This document shows positions 25,424 through 36,315 of a stretch of DNA of 64,000 bases, piece by piece; position 1 is the first letter of the stretch; every line of letters starts with the position of its first letter. The notes under the pieces are model-generated. The model was given only the letters and a program-made list of their open reading frames with translations, did no database searches and was not told the origin of the DNA. The stretch is from Polytrichum commune (taxonomy: Eukaryota; Streptophyta; Polytrichopsida; Polytrichales; Polytrichaceae). Location of the stretch: NCBI GenBank assembly GCA_950295325.1, contig OX485805.1, positions 18,773,501-18,837,500 of the forward strand. Direction: 5' to 3'. Both the position numbers and the translations under genes were made by a program.

Positions 25424-25975
25424 CAAAGGCATTGCTGACTTAACTTTGCCTTATTAGAGGAACCACCCTCCAAGCTTGTTCCACTCTGCAAGCTGGAGAC
25501 TTAATTGATTCATGCATGGTACCGTATAATAATAAGCAAGCTCGGGCTCACCATCCTGGAAACATATAACCAGGGAGTCCAGCGAGGCATGGGGTGCCTC
25601 GCTGTCACCTAGCTGGCGCCGAGGTGGCAACGTCTCAAGGTTGACTTGGAATCCACCTCGTGGGAAGTTGCTTACCCCTGCCGACACTTCACCACTCACT
25701 CGTTTTGTGGGGGCCCACCCCCACCCCCTCCATTGCTGACGTGTATTCCCCAACTGTTTCTGGTGGTGCTTATTAGTACAGTGCTATTTGGAGTCCTCCA
25801 ATTATGCTGAAAGCAGCTTTCACCATAGATTCCTATTTCTAACAGACAAGAGTCACACAGTAGAAACCGGACTAATAAATGAACAAACAAAGACGCTGCT
25901 TACTTTACTTGCTAAAAACTTATTACATTCTAATTCTAAAGCACACCCTCCCCTCCATAGTATACTCTAACCTCC

Positions 25976-26506
25976 TTGTGCCCCATCTCCCCACCCGACT
26001 TTACCAAATAACCAAAGTCTTTCCTAAAAATTGGCTAAAGATCCCTCGGTTACAAGGGAGGCGTCCGGCTATCCCAATGCACCTACAAGAACTTACTATG
26101 GAGATTGTTGAGTAGGTTTTAGTTAAATAGCTTTCACACATGTTTGTGGTTTTATCTACCAGGCAATGAATGTTGGATAGTTTTTGTCCCATCCCCAAAT
26201 CCCTTACTACTCATCTATCTTACTATCGGTTTTTTGTTAATGGAGCTCCTCGTGCCCTCATAGCTAAGACTAAAAAGCAACCAATCACAAGGGCGGGAGG
26301 TGACACTTTTAAAGGTCTCATATTTCTTGCCTCATGTCCAAGTACCGATGGGAGGGTCGGTGCTTGAGGCTTAAAACCTCCACTTTTAAACCATGCCACA
26401 TTGTTTGCCAACTAGGCTTGGCACTAGATAATGTCGATGGTGTGAAGGCCTTGTTTTTAGAACCAACTTTTAGGCTCAGCTAAAGTTAGGTGGGGAAGGG
26501 GCATTA
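25976..26506 (+). mobile_element. TIR element family C, copy 1
   Basis: The left end reads TGCCCCATCTCCCCACCCGA and continues CTTTACC. The right end, inverted, reads TGCCCCTTCCCCACCTAACT and continues TTAGC. These are imperfect terminal inverted repeats of about 26 bp. The full 530 bp recurs inverted at 40020-40546. No transposase is present and no clear target duplication can be read, so the superfamily is open. Confidence 0.7.
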
Positions 26507-26510
26507 GTAT

Positions 26511-27305
26511 CACACTTGTGGCAACCAAAGCGCACGTGATATTACCGAGTTTTGTAGTGTTAACATGGATGCGTGATACTATAGAATTAGTGTAGCATGT
26601 GACACTATGAAATAACACAAAGGAGATGTGAGGACCATTTGAATTCGTTCTCCCATCACCTACGCTAATGTGGTCTATTCCACTACTTGGCTTCCCGGGC
26701 AATGTGGCGGACGCATGCACCAACATTCAACAAGTGGCATAAGAAGAAGAAGAAGAATGAGAATAAGAAGGTGACACTCCACATGTTGACACATGGCGCA
26801 ATGCGAGGGTGTGGGTTGACTTCTTTGGTGATTTGCATTAATGACAAATTTCGTGATACAAAGGAGAGAAATGTGACAATAAGGAGTGAGATTTGAACTA
26901 CGAACATCCGTTTCCTAGGGTTTCGGGATATCAGAGAGTGTATGACATTATGGGGGTTGATATTACGGAGTTTAGGGTGTACCACGCTCGCGACAAACAA
27001 AGTGCCCATGATATTAAGGAGTTATGTAGTGTTAATATGGATGCGTTATAAAAGAGAATCAGTGTAGCATGTGACATTATGGAATAACACAAAGTCAACT
27101 TTGCAATGATGACAAAGTGATGTGTGTGAGTGTGTGGTCTGAATTCTTCAGTGGTTTATTTTAATGTCGAAACTTGTCATATATGGGAGGGAAACGTGGC
27201 AATATGGAGTGAGATTGAAATTGAGAATATCCGTTCCTTAGGGTTTGGGATATAAGAGGAGTGACATTAAGGAGGTTGATATTATGGCGTTTAGAATATC
27301 CATAG
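26511..27305 (+). repeat. Family K repeat, two copies in tandem
   Basis: The unit 'gtagtgttaa.atggatgcgt...gtgtagcatgtgacat...aataacacaaag' appears at 26540-26620 and 27013-27096. The following part (..gtgagatt..aa...gaacatccgtt.ccta.ggttt.gggatat) appears at 26815-26985 and 27138-27300. The first copy carries an extra GAAGAAGAAGAATGAGAATAAG-type purine stretch near 26740. No gene is present. Confidence 0.65.
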
Positions 27306-28930
27306 AATATACCCCAATCTAATCATTATTTTTAAAGATGCCAACATGTAACCGGTTAGACTTGGAAACACTAGGATCTTGACGGACTAGGCACAAAAAA
27401 CTCCCAGGACATTGTAATGTTACAGCAAGTGGAGAGAGGGAATGATCACATACAAGTGTCCCTCTCATGTTTTGTTTAGGATTGCAATCTTTGATTTGTT
27501 CATGAAGTTGTGTGTTCAGTAACCAAGGGGTTTTCCGAATTGTGCACACAATCCTTGACAATAGAGTTATATGTAAAAGTCCTTCAACGAGGGATGAAAT
27601 TGTGGGTTTCATGCTTCTTTGAGAGAACTTTCTATTAAGAGCTCACTAGCTCATCATGTTTTGGAGCCTATTTTGAAAGTTCAGTGCAAAATTTGGGACC
27701 TCCTCTTCCCACATCATCAAACTTTGAGAGAATTTTAGGATCTAAAAAAGGGTATGTGCATGGGACCCAATGTCATGAATTTCGGGTTGGCTTATGCAAG
27801 GCTAGCTTGGCCCACCCATCCTAGTAGGACAAGCTAGAAAGCATGTTTTTAATAGCTTGGCATCACTCCTTGTGATGATAATTTAAGCATTAAGGAAACC
27901 TGAATGACTTTGCATTAATTCTCATAACTCAAGGTTTGGGACTAAACCCATGGTTTCATCCACTTTACTTTATGAATAACTCTAATGTCAGTAGAGTTCC
28001 CACTACAAACACTCAATCGAGATAAGAAAGCTTTTGAATTAGGTACCAAAGAAAACAAATTAACAAGTAGAAGTGGTCTAAAGCCGAGTCAAAGGATGCA
28101 GTGAGAAACCCTTATTATTTTTCATTTTTTTTGAAAGTAGTAGGTTGGCTACATATATGCTAAGTTTTGAAGCAGCCAAGGTGGCAAGCTTGAGATTTCT
28201 TGTGCAGTGCAAGGTGGCTACATTTGGATGAATTAAACGGAGTATATGGTGATTGCAAAGAAACTATATGTCAATTTGGGTGGCAACTTCAAATTATACA
28301 TGGAAAATTGTGCAATTGTGGCTCCAAAATATTTTGCTACTAGTATGTATCAAAATCTCCTACTATTCAAATTCAACTCTCAATACCACTTTTCCCTTTC
28401 ATGAATCAAAAACTTCATCATAAGGGGAACCAACAAGGTTGAATTGCCTTTGGGAATATATATACCCATTAATTACAAGTCCCAAATGAGAATCTCCACA
28501 AGCCATCTTCAAGCATCACCAATGCACTCTAATTTGGAACTTGAATTTTAATCCGCAAAATTCTTAAACTCCACTACAATCAAAAGGTGACGTCATTAAT
28601 CAACACTACATGACCAAAGAGGCTACAATATACAAGCTAAGAGAGGTTTGCAACCAAAAACGTGAATCGCTGATAGTTTGAAAAGGTACTAATCAGGTTA
28701 CCACAACCGATTGAGGACTTGATGTGTAGAATTATATGCTTGCTTTGTGCGTGCTCATTGAGATCAATTGTGAAGCATTCGCAAATTGTCATAATTTCAC
28801 AGAAGGTTGTGTTCTCTGCACCAAGTTATGAGCAATGCTGACGCTATTTTTCATCATGATCTCTATCGCTCACTTGAGTTTAGACCTAGTAAATTATAGA
28901 GATAGTGATGTAGATTTGGTCAACCCGGGA
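27306..28930. other. Gene-poor stretch downstream of the kinase
   Basis: 27336-27395 holds a short piece of the family D repeat (ACATGTAACCGGTTAGACTTGG and on). The rest shows no gene, RNA or repeat that I can name. It would contain the kinase transcript's 3' end only at its far right. Confidence 0.4.
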
Positions 28931-29013
28931 TGGACATGAGGACCTTGAGTATTGTGATGATTTGCTGAAACTGAACATTCTTCGGAGGTTCTCAGATGTG
29001 GAGGTCGATCACC

Positions 29014-30756
29014 CTATTCGGTCAAGAGAGACAAAAAATTCCCACAGCACAACATCCAACGCGCGAGCGACACATACATGTTTGCTTGAAGCTTCACCCA
29101 AGGTGAATATATATTACAGATTGTGGTACAATGATTTGAAAGAGGTGCTCTACAATTGACATCTATTGATATATTCCAATGCAGCTGAGATATGTACAAT
29201 CTTTTACACATGGAAAGGCCAGCTTCGAATGAGCATTGCCAAACTCCTTGCGAGGAAATCCAGTGCTCATGTCTATCAAGCTCACAACCTTTAAAACTAT
29301 GCCGAAATGTGTCCGGGAATTCCAAAACGTCACCACAGCAATGTGCCTCCTCCTCCGTGGACAAATAAAATGTTCCGTGAGGCCTTGAAGGCTCAAGAGG
29401 ATCAACAGATGCTTCCAGGGTGTCGATTGCTTCCAATTGATCGCCAAGAAAATGTTGAGCCTGTGAGGACGAAGCAACTCCGTTCCCAGGACTAATGCAG
29501 GTGCAAGACGAAGACTCAAAGGTCTCCTGGTTGATTTGAAGGCCGGTGGTGTTTGTTGCTACGGAGGTCTTGCCATCCATTGCAACTTCGATAGTAGAAA
29601 CAGAGCATTCGGCCGTCAAATCCGAGAAAGAATAAGGTGAGAAAGAATAAGGTGAGGAAGGAGGAGAGCCTTTTGGCGATCGCACAACAATCCATTCCCC
29701 AGCAAAATTATTGAAAGGAGAGCTTCCCCAACAATTCTCCCCCGATTGCTCCCCGGAGCTTTTCTGGCTCGGCTCCGCGCACACCAATCCACGCTTCAAG
29801 AAAGAAGGCATGGTCAGAATTGGGACCGAGTTTTCGACGGACGAAGCAAGGAAACAATTAGGAAATTGCATCACACTACAAGGAGAGAGAGGCGCATCAG
29901 CAACAGCGACAGCCTTGGCCACGAATCTGGTGGTGAGGAAGGGATGTTGGAGCAATTGAGAGCTTGTCCATCTCTTGCGAGGATCTCTCTGAAAACACTT
30001 GCCCAAGAAATCGTGCGCCTCGGCGGAAAGGGAAGCTGGCACTTCAGGAAGCTCATCGGTGCATCCAATGTGGTACAAAGCTACCATCGAGTTTGTCAGA
30101 TTGCTCCATGGAGCTCGCCCTGTGGCCATCTCCACCACCGTACAACCCAAAGACCAGATGTCAGATGCAAGCCCCTGCTCCACCTGCCTCACAACCTCCG
30201 GCGCCATCCACAACGGAGTTCCGTTCACCTTGGCAGAGCAATTCATTGCTTCGCTCTCAATCTCCGTGCCCACCCTCTTGGCGGATCCAAAGTCCGTCAG
30301 CTTCACGTTTCCATTCCTAACCAGCAGGTTTTTGCCCTTGATGTCACAGTGCACGATTCCTTTTCGGTGCAAGTAATCAATTCCCTCAACGATGCTACGC
30401 GTGTAAGTGCGGATCAAATGCTCATCCAGCGCCCCCGCGCCTGCGAATTGCTTCAAAAAATCTGCCAAGCTGCCTTCGGGCATATACTCCAAGAACAAGT
30501 TACGCATCAACTTCCCACCCTCCTCTGTCCAATCGCTTCCCAAACAGCGCACAACATACTTGGAGTCCAAGCTCTGGAGAAGCTCGATCTCATTCTCTAG
30601 TGCTGGCAGTGACACCTCCGCCCCTGCGCCTCTTCCATTCACTTGAACCGACTTCACTGCAAAAACCTCCCCATCTTCTCTATCAATCGCCAGGTTAACC
30701 TTGCCGAACGTCCCTGCACCTATCAACTTCCCCCGGATCCATGAACGACCTGCCAT
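29014..30756 (-). CDS. MAP kinase kinase kinase, MAPKKK17/18-like, single exon
   Basis: A predicted cytosolic or nuclear Ser/Thr kinase that phosphorylates MAPKKs; in Arabidopsis this MEKK-like clade works in ABA and stress signalling. The first in-frame ATG is at 30756, giving 580 aa without introns. The kinase domain spans about residues 6-274: glycine loop GAGTFGKV (13-20), Lys35 in FAVKSV, catalytic loop HCDIKGKN (136-143, with HCD in place of HRD as is usual in plant MAPKKKs), DFG (155-157), GTPLWMAPE (179-187) and DIWSLGC (199-205). All catalytic residues are intact. The C-terminal 300 residues are Ser-rich with acidic patches, and include a 15-bp duplication giving PYSFSPYSFS. Clade members are usually nearer 350 aa, so the tail is long. 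Its last 60 or so residues look less protein-like and may not all be translated. The clade assignment is from memory of the family. Confidence 0.9.
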   Translation of the reverse strand: MAGRSWIRGKLIGAGTFGKVNLAIDREDGEVFAVKSVQVNGRGAGAEVSLPALENEIELLQSLDSKYVVRCLGSDWTEEGGKLMRNLFLEYMPEGSLADFLKQFAGAGALDEHLIRTYTRSIVEGIDYLHRKGIVHCDIKGKNLLVRNGNVKLTDFGSAKRVGTEIESEAMNCSAKVNGTPLWMAPEVVRQVEQGLASDIWSLGCTVVEMATGRAPWSNLTNSMVALYHIGCTDELPEVPASLSAEAHDFLGKCFQRDPRKRWTSSQLLQHPFLTTRFVAKAVAVADAPLSPCSVMQFPNCFLASSVENSVPILTMPSFLKRGLVCAEPSQKSSGEQSGENCWGSSPFNNFAGEWIVVRSPKGSPPSSPYSFSPYSFSDLTAECSVSTIEVAMDGKTSVATNTTGLQINQETFESSSCTCISPGNGVASSSQAQHFLGDQLEAIDTLEASVDPLEPSRPHGTFYLSTEEEAHCCGDVLEFPDTFRHSFKGCELDRHEHWISSQGVWQCSFEAGLSMCKRLYISQLHWNISIDVNCRAPLSNHCTTICNIYSPWVKLQANMYVSLARWMLCCGNFLSLLTE

Positions 30757-31412
30757 GGTGGGAAATCCCACGCATCCAAACCAAATTGCTCGCTCCCTCC
30801 ACAAGATCAATCTGTCACCTCTCTCACTCTCAATCTCAATCTGGAGCACTGCAAACTTCTCACGTTTTGATTATACGGTCCTGGCAGAGGCCAGAATGCT
30901 CGTAGAGCACTAACAAGCCCAATCTGTCCTACGCTAGTGCAAGAGCCACAAAAGCATCATGGCCCCGCATGGAACACAAGTGGTACTGGACTGATGAGGG
31001 CAAGGCAAGGACTCACCAGAAGAAGGGATGTGGGACTGGTAAGGGTGCAATTATACTAGGTAGGAGAGGGGATGAGGTTTGAGGGGAGGATTATTATTAG
31101 GGTTTATTAGGGTTAAATTAGTGTGATGAGTGGTGGTGAGAGCTGCGAGAGAGACGGATGAGTGCAGCTGCTGCTGATTCCTGAAGTGCGCAGGAGGAGC
31201 GAGGGTGCAGGCACACCACCCAGTGGTCCGGGTCCGGCGCCGACCGCGGGGGACCCCCGCCAATACAAATCCCAGGCGATGGCGATGGCGGAGGCGTAGC
31301 AAGCGGGAGATGCTCCGATCTGCCGCAGACGGTAGCAGCAGTTACGCATCTATTACAAGGCTTGGCTTTCGACATTAGTTTCCTCAAGACACTCGCGCGT
31401 TCATCACTCCCT
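30757..31412 (-). promoter_or_regulatory. Upstream/leader region of the kinase gene
   Basis: In kinase orientation this holds a GC-rich block at about 31150-31390, then two AACCCTAA-type motifs at 31097-31115 (telo-box-like, TTAGGGTTT on the + strand), then a purine-rich stretch up to the ATG. Telo-boxes are known plant promoter motifs; a role here is inference. Short - strand frames in 31051-31387 overlap each other and look like chance products of the GC-rich block. An upstream exon cannot be excluded. Confidence 0.35.
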
Positions 31413-32243
31413 CCCAGAGTTGGGGAAGTTTTTGAAGCCTTTTAGTGGCTAATTGCCGGTAGTTGCTACGAAGGGTCGGATTTTTTCCAATTTACATCGG
31501 CAAGAGCCGGTCTTTTGTAAAATCAATCGGCCAATTGCCTATATTTTCATATTTTCATTGGCCAATATCCGATTAAACGGAATTCATATCCGCACTAATT
31601 GTTTAAAAAATGTATGAAAAGTTATTAGAAATCATTTCTTAGTACAAAATCTTGAATAAGTGAAAAGAATAGGCATGTTCAAAACTTTCAATTTGAAGAG
31701 TTAATATCCTTGGCAGGAGTTGAACCTAGCAATGCCTTCACTGCTTGAAGGCCAAGGGTCCCCCAATTCTTCATAGAAGCAATTGGATTTGGTCATGGAA
31801 AGGTTGCATAATTCAAAAAATTTAAGGTTTAGGGTATTTCCTCAAGTGCATCATCAGATGCCCTAGATAAATAGCGCTATAAATTGCTATACAAATAACG
31901 AAACTTAGCAGCATCCTTCCAAAGATCTAGAGCACTTGTTAGAATGTCATCAAAATCATTGTCTGGGCCTTCTATAGCAACACGCATCATACTTTCTAAG
32001 CTAGATGTAGACACGGGTATCGGCCAGTATTTGAAATTTGAATACTTCTTCTAGCTGAAATCCAGTAACTCACAAGAAGAATCGGCTACATTTCCAGGAC
32101 ATTTTCTGGTTCATCGACTAATTGCCGGAGGATTGAAATTACAGTTGGATTGCCATCCGATGGTTGGAAATTTGGACCGGCCATGAGGGGAAATCCATCG
32201 GCTGATAATGAACTAGCCGTTGGTTCTCCCTGATCATAGCTCC
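31413..32243 (+). repeat. Dispersed repeat R1, long copy
   Basis: This stretch is about 90% alike by eye to 49994-50659. The other copy lacks about 180 bp corresponding to roughly 31872-32050. Shared blocks include 'ggctaattgccggtagttgct', 'catcggcaagagccggtct' and 'gaccggccatgaggggaaa'. Both copies include a tRNA-like segment (31708-31757 here). No terminal repeats or target duplication are visible, so the element type is unknown. Confidence 0.75.
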
Positions 32244-32290
32244 CTCCCTCTCTCTCCCTCTCTCTGCTTATAACAGGCAAGTATAAGGTA

Positions 32291-32417
32291 GATATACCCA
32301 AAACCGTCACCAAACTTAAAACCACTAGTATGTACCACATGCATGCATGTGGAAGAAACAAATGTATGCATTTGGTACATAGTGGTGGTTTTAGGTTCGG
32401 TGATGGTTTTGGGTATA
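32291..32417. repeat. Long imperfect palindrome (hairpin, arms about 56 nt)
   Basis: Arm one (32291-32347) runs from 'gatatacccaaaaccgtcac' to 'gtaccacatgcatgcat'. Arm two (32362-32417) is its inverse, from 'atgtatgcatttggtac' to 'ggttttgggtatac'. A loop of about 15 nt separates them. A transcript would form a long stem with few bulges. It could be a small MITE or foldback, or a small-RNA precursor. Confidence 0.75.
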
Positions 32418-32456
32418 CACTTATTATATCTCACATTCACCGCAGCCTCCCAGCGG

Positions 32457-32670
32457 CCAGGGCTACCCATGACCCCACCTACCTCGTCCATCTGGGCCCA
32501 CCACTCAGGTGGGAGCACCTATAACCGAGGAGAAGTTGAGATATTCCAGCATACATGTGGTGGGTCCAGGGCTACCCAATGACCCCACCCACCCACCTGG
32601 GCCCACCATTAAGGTAGGAGCACCTATAACCGAGAAGTTGAGGATTTTCGGCATACATGTGGTAGCCATA
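32457..32670 (+). repeat. Tandem duplication, period about 108 bp
   Basis: 'agggctaccca.tgaccccacc', 'tgggcccaccat/ctcaggt', 'gggagcacctataaccgag' and 'gcatacatgtggt' appear in order at about 32459-32566 and 32567-32670. Confidence 0.75.
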
Positions 32671-32939
32671 TGAACCGAAAATTACTTTCCAAGTAGGGGA
32701 AAAGAGACCATGTAACTTGCAAGTTTTTCTCCCCCCCCCAAAAAAAAAACCCAACTTTGAAATAAATACAAAAATTTGGAGTGAAAATTGTGTTGGCACC
32801 CGAAATTGTTGGAGCAAGCCCAATCGTTCCTAGATCTGCATCTGAATCTGCATCTGGGAATGAAAAATGGTTTTTGTCCATGATGCAGATGTAGACCCAG
32901 GCAAAATTGCCACTCATCCTGCATTGTTTTCTTCACTAA

Positions 32940-33215
32940 CTTTTTGAAATGATCGGTAATTTTCGGAAGTCGTGAACTTCAACCGGTTACTTCTCAAACT
33001 TGTCCGGTTCATTTGTGATGGTTAAGTTTCTGAAGTCTTAAACCTTGACCGTTTATTTCTCAAACTCATCCCGTTCATCTATAACTAGAAAATTTCCTTA
33101 AATCTTAGACCTCAACCACTTATTTCTCAAACACATCCGGTTCATCTATAACTAGTAGTTTTCCTAAAGTTCCAAACCTCAACCGGTTATTTCTCAAACA
33201 CATATGGTCCATGCA
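32940..33215 (+). repeat. Tandem repeat of about 65 bp, four units, related to family D
   Basis: Each unit reads roughly 'cttgaacttcaaccggttatt' + 'tctcaaactcatccggttcat' + 'ctataactag...'. Units start near 32966, 33032, 33098 and 33165. The same unit occurs singly in the family D copies at 42.6, 42.8, 51.2 and 63.3 kb. Confidence 0.7.
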
Positions 33216-33818
33216 TATTTACCTGTCATTCACTAGGAAGGTAAATTATTGACTCGTCTCTTCTGATAAGTTACAATAATATTTCTTGTCCTATATGATA
33301 GAAGGCTCCCTACATATCTCGACATTATGCAGGGAGTTCAATAGTTCATGTATTTAAATCTCATCCAATTTGATATTATATAGTGGTGAGTGGGCCATTT
33401 CCTTGCGGATGCAAATGCAGGGTAAGTGACCTTGCCCTTAGGGGGGCATAATGTTCACAAGGTGAACATTCTCAAATCAACATGTACTTATTATGCAAGA
33501 TTGCAAGGGTGTTGGTTTTGGGCGATGTCTTGGTTTAAGGTGTTCCTACTTTAAGAGCAAGCCCACTCATCCTGCATTTGCGTTTTTTCATCTACAATGC
33601 ATATGTGGATGCGGGAGAGTTCAATTAGCCATGCCTGTAAACTTTATAAGTGATGGAAGCAATGCATGAGAAACCATAACTCCTTGCATCCCAATACGAT
33701 ATGCAAGGAGCCTTCTCCCACTAAAGGGCAAGGTCAATACCCAAAATGTGACCCTTGAAGTCAATAGTGTTGTGGGGGGGGGGGGCAGTATCGATAACAT
33801 GTGAACATGCTCTAAGTC
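33216..33818. other. Gene-poor stretch
   Basis: Contains a G12 run at 33774-33785 and fragments of dispersed repeats. No gene is seen. Confidence 0.4.
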
Positions 33819-34336
33819 AATGCAAGATGGATGTAAATTCTACATGGATACTTGTACATGGTATCAAGTGGATCATGTAACATGGTCACTTGGATTATTT
33901 TCAAAAACCACCTCCTAGAGGTATGTCTAACACAAAATTGGGAACCATGGCACTCCAAAATCTCACCACTGTTGATTTACTATAATTTATCATGTGTGAG
34001 GACCCCGCAATGAAATAGCATTGATCGAGGGTCCGGTCACATTTGACTTCACACTACACTTGAGGGAATGTGACCACACTACATGATTTTGGAAGTGTCC
34101 TGAGATGGTCTTTGGACAATTCTTTTGGGCTCTCGCAAGAAGAAGAAGAACTCCGGTCTCTCAGGGGAGGCCGGAGTGAATAGAGTGTTTGTTCGTAGGA
34201 CATCCTTGGCCATACCCCAGGGTAATGGCTTTGGATGTAATACTACTTCACCCTTTGTAGGGAGTAGACACTATTTGAATAACCGGGCTCTCGCAATTTC
34301 ATGATTGTGGCTCTTGGCTCATATGTGAAGTCGTCC
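33819..34336 (+). mobile_element. TIR MITE family A, copy 5 (left-truncated, with an insert)
   Basis: Alignable to the other family A copies from the phrase 'aatgcaagatggatgtaa' to the right end, after which TTA follows. About 120 bp of the left end are missing. It is interrupted at 34139-34284 by a short sequence absent from all other copies. Confidence 0.75.
34139..34284 (-). mobile_element. SINE-like 146-bp insertion with 12-bp target duplication
   Basis: GGGCTCTCGCAA occurs at 34127-34138 and again at 34285-34296, and appears once (as gggctctcacaa or a close variant) in the uninterrupted family A copies. The inserted body starts GAAGAAGAAGAA and contains an 11-bp stem ACTCCGGTCTC / GAGGCCGGAGT (34150-34160 with 34167-34177, one G-T pair). 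Read on the - strand, it ends in a stem-loop and a (TTC)n tail. A 12-bp duplication and simple tail point to target-primed retroposition. No tRNA-type A and B boxes are convincing. Confidence 0.65.
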
Positions 34337-34904
34337 TTACCCATGTATGTGCAAGAGAGAGGGAATTATTGCACACGAACGTAAGTTAGAAAAATGAAAA
34401 ACGGTGAATGACCACTACTAGTGCATTGGACTATGAGTATGTTGATTTTTGTGTGGACCCAAAATGGCTAATTGTAAAGCGGTGGTCCATAAGGGAGACA
34501 ATGATAGGCCATATGCAGTGATTGGCCGAATAGGTTATGTTTCACACCACTTGGGGATCACTTTTGGGTGCCATTGAGTTAGCCGTATTGTGTGCATTCA
34601 TATGCAAAGTAGGATATTTTGATGCTTAGGATATTTGAATAGGTAACTTGTATAGGTCAATCACATGACTCGTCTATATTTACATTGTTAACCAAACTTG
34701 GGTGAAGTCAAGTGTGTACCTACAATATATCGCCTCTTTGATAAAATGGCACAGATTGGCCATGGCTACCGGTATACATCCACCTCTTTTTCAATTGGGC
34801 CTCCTCCATTGTTACACAAGGTGCAAAAAAAATCAAATTAATTATAACTAACAATTTTCCTTTTTGAGGCAATTTGACTCCATAATCAACATCAAAAGCC
34901 CCTC

Positions 34905-35140
34905 TCCCCGAAGTTAGTTTAGAAAATACTTATGAGAGATGAATTGATGGCAACATATTTAGGAGAGTTAAGCTTTTACTAGACCACCTTTCTTACAAAA
35001 GAAGGGGAATTATCGCATATGAGTATACCTCTCATCCATCCAACATAAAACCTTGACCCCATATACGTTTGTTGCCAATTCACATCAAATGACTCACACT
35101 AGACTAACCCAAGGTCATTGGAGCTAATTCCATTGTCAAA
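34905..35140 (+). repeat. Dispersed repeat family I, copy
   Basis: Shares 'ttagttta...gagatgaattg.tggcaaca', 'gggaattatcgcatatgagtatacctctcatccatcc' and 'aacc.tgaccc' with 23430-23625 and 36650-36960. Confidence 0.5.
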
Positions 35141-35832
35141 TCAATTAAAAATAAAAACCTCCCCGATGAACACTATTTCAGGGCTTTTGTTGTTGTTGAA
35201 TGGAGGCTTGGGATTCAAGGTGTTCATGTAAACTCATCCATCATGGATGAAGGGGCTCCCGTATAAAAAATAAAAATATCCTACTCTAAGTGTAAAAATA
35301 GGTAATTTGACTCACAACAAATAAGGGTCGTTTTACACATGTGACCAAGGGCCAAGAAAATTTGATTTGAGATATTTTGTGGTCATGGTTGGCAATCCAA
35401 AGACCATGACCAAGAGAAATCCATATCATTTTTTTTTGAATGCCTTAGTCACGTGGCATAGTGTAAAGCAACCTTAGACCACAATGTAGTGTGTTTAAAG
35501 AAAAAGAAAAATTAACAATTTACTCTTAAAATTACTAGAACTATACAATTCAAATAAAAATATTCAAACATAATATGTTATTCTTGCATGATCACCTTAT
35601 TCTTTGTTGAGACAACCTATTTGCGTTCTCTTGCCGCAAAATCCGGATGACCACCAAACATGATTCATTTTTTGGACATATAGAACTTCATGTCACTTTC
35701 TCATCCATCTTCTATACATGCTCGTCCATGGTCAACTTCATGTTTGATTTACTTGTGTAAAATGAAGTGGGACTACCACTCATTTCTCAACTAATGAGAG
35801 GCTTTGAAAAGAGGGGATTATGGTCATTGGTA

Positions 35833-36055
35833 ACTACATTGATTATCCCAATGAATATGTGTTATTATTCGGAGTTACGTAATGCAATAACATCTTGCCC
35901 AAGAGTTCAATTTCTACTAATGAAAGTTCAATAGGTTATTCAAACGTTATAAAACATAAATGACTTTACTTGGTAGAATAATTCATTCTCAATAACCAGT
36001 TATAGCGTTGCATAACTCCAATTAGTAACACACGCTAAATGGGATAATCAATGTA
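35833..36055. mobile_element. TIR element family H, about 220 bp
   Basis: The left end 'ctacattgattatcccaatg...tgttattattcggagttacgtaatgc' and the right end are imperfect inverted repeats of about 55 bp (inner part 'atagcgttgcataactcc', outer end 'gggataatcaatgtag'). The flanking dinucleotide may be TA, but the exact edge is uncertain. A diverged, longer relative lies at about 59338-59790. Confidence 0.65.
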
Positions 36056-36148
36056 GTATAAAACATGCCGTAAGTTATATACAAGAGCTTGCAAAATGAG
36101 GCTATATTATGTGGTTAGTTTAGCAAATCACAAACTCAGAGGGTTAAA

Positions 36149-36315
36149 CATAACATTATTCAAATCCATAACAATGTTTTGTACGACTAACAATATTCCA
36201 CAAAATATTCCCTAATATTTCCCACATTCAAACTGAATGTGGGTAATATCATAGAATATTTCATGGAATATTGCCATTCCCATAGAACACTATTATGGAT
36301 TTGAATAATGTTATG
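36149..36315. mobile_element. Foldback MITE, 167 bp
   Basis: The two halves are inverted copies: 'cataacattattcaaatcc...acccacattca' in the left half, and the reverse complement in the right half, around a three-base centre (AAC). The whole length would fold to a single hairpin of about 80 bp. No target duplication is evident and no coding sequence is present. Confidence 0.75.

Noticed and set aside
29746-30600. 284-codon frame antisense to the kinase
   Set aside because: It is the mirror of a GC-rich coding exon. The kinase motifs on the - strand explain the open frame.
31051-31387. Three overlapping - strand frames upstream of the kinase
   Set aside because: They are short, GC-driven and mutually overlapping, with no motif. 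An upstream kinase exon is possible but unsupported.
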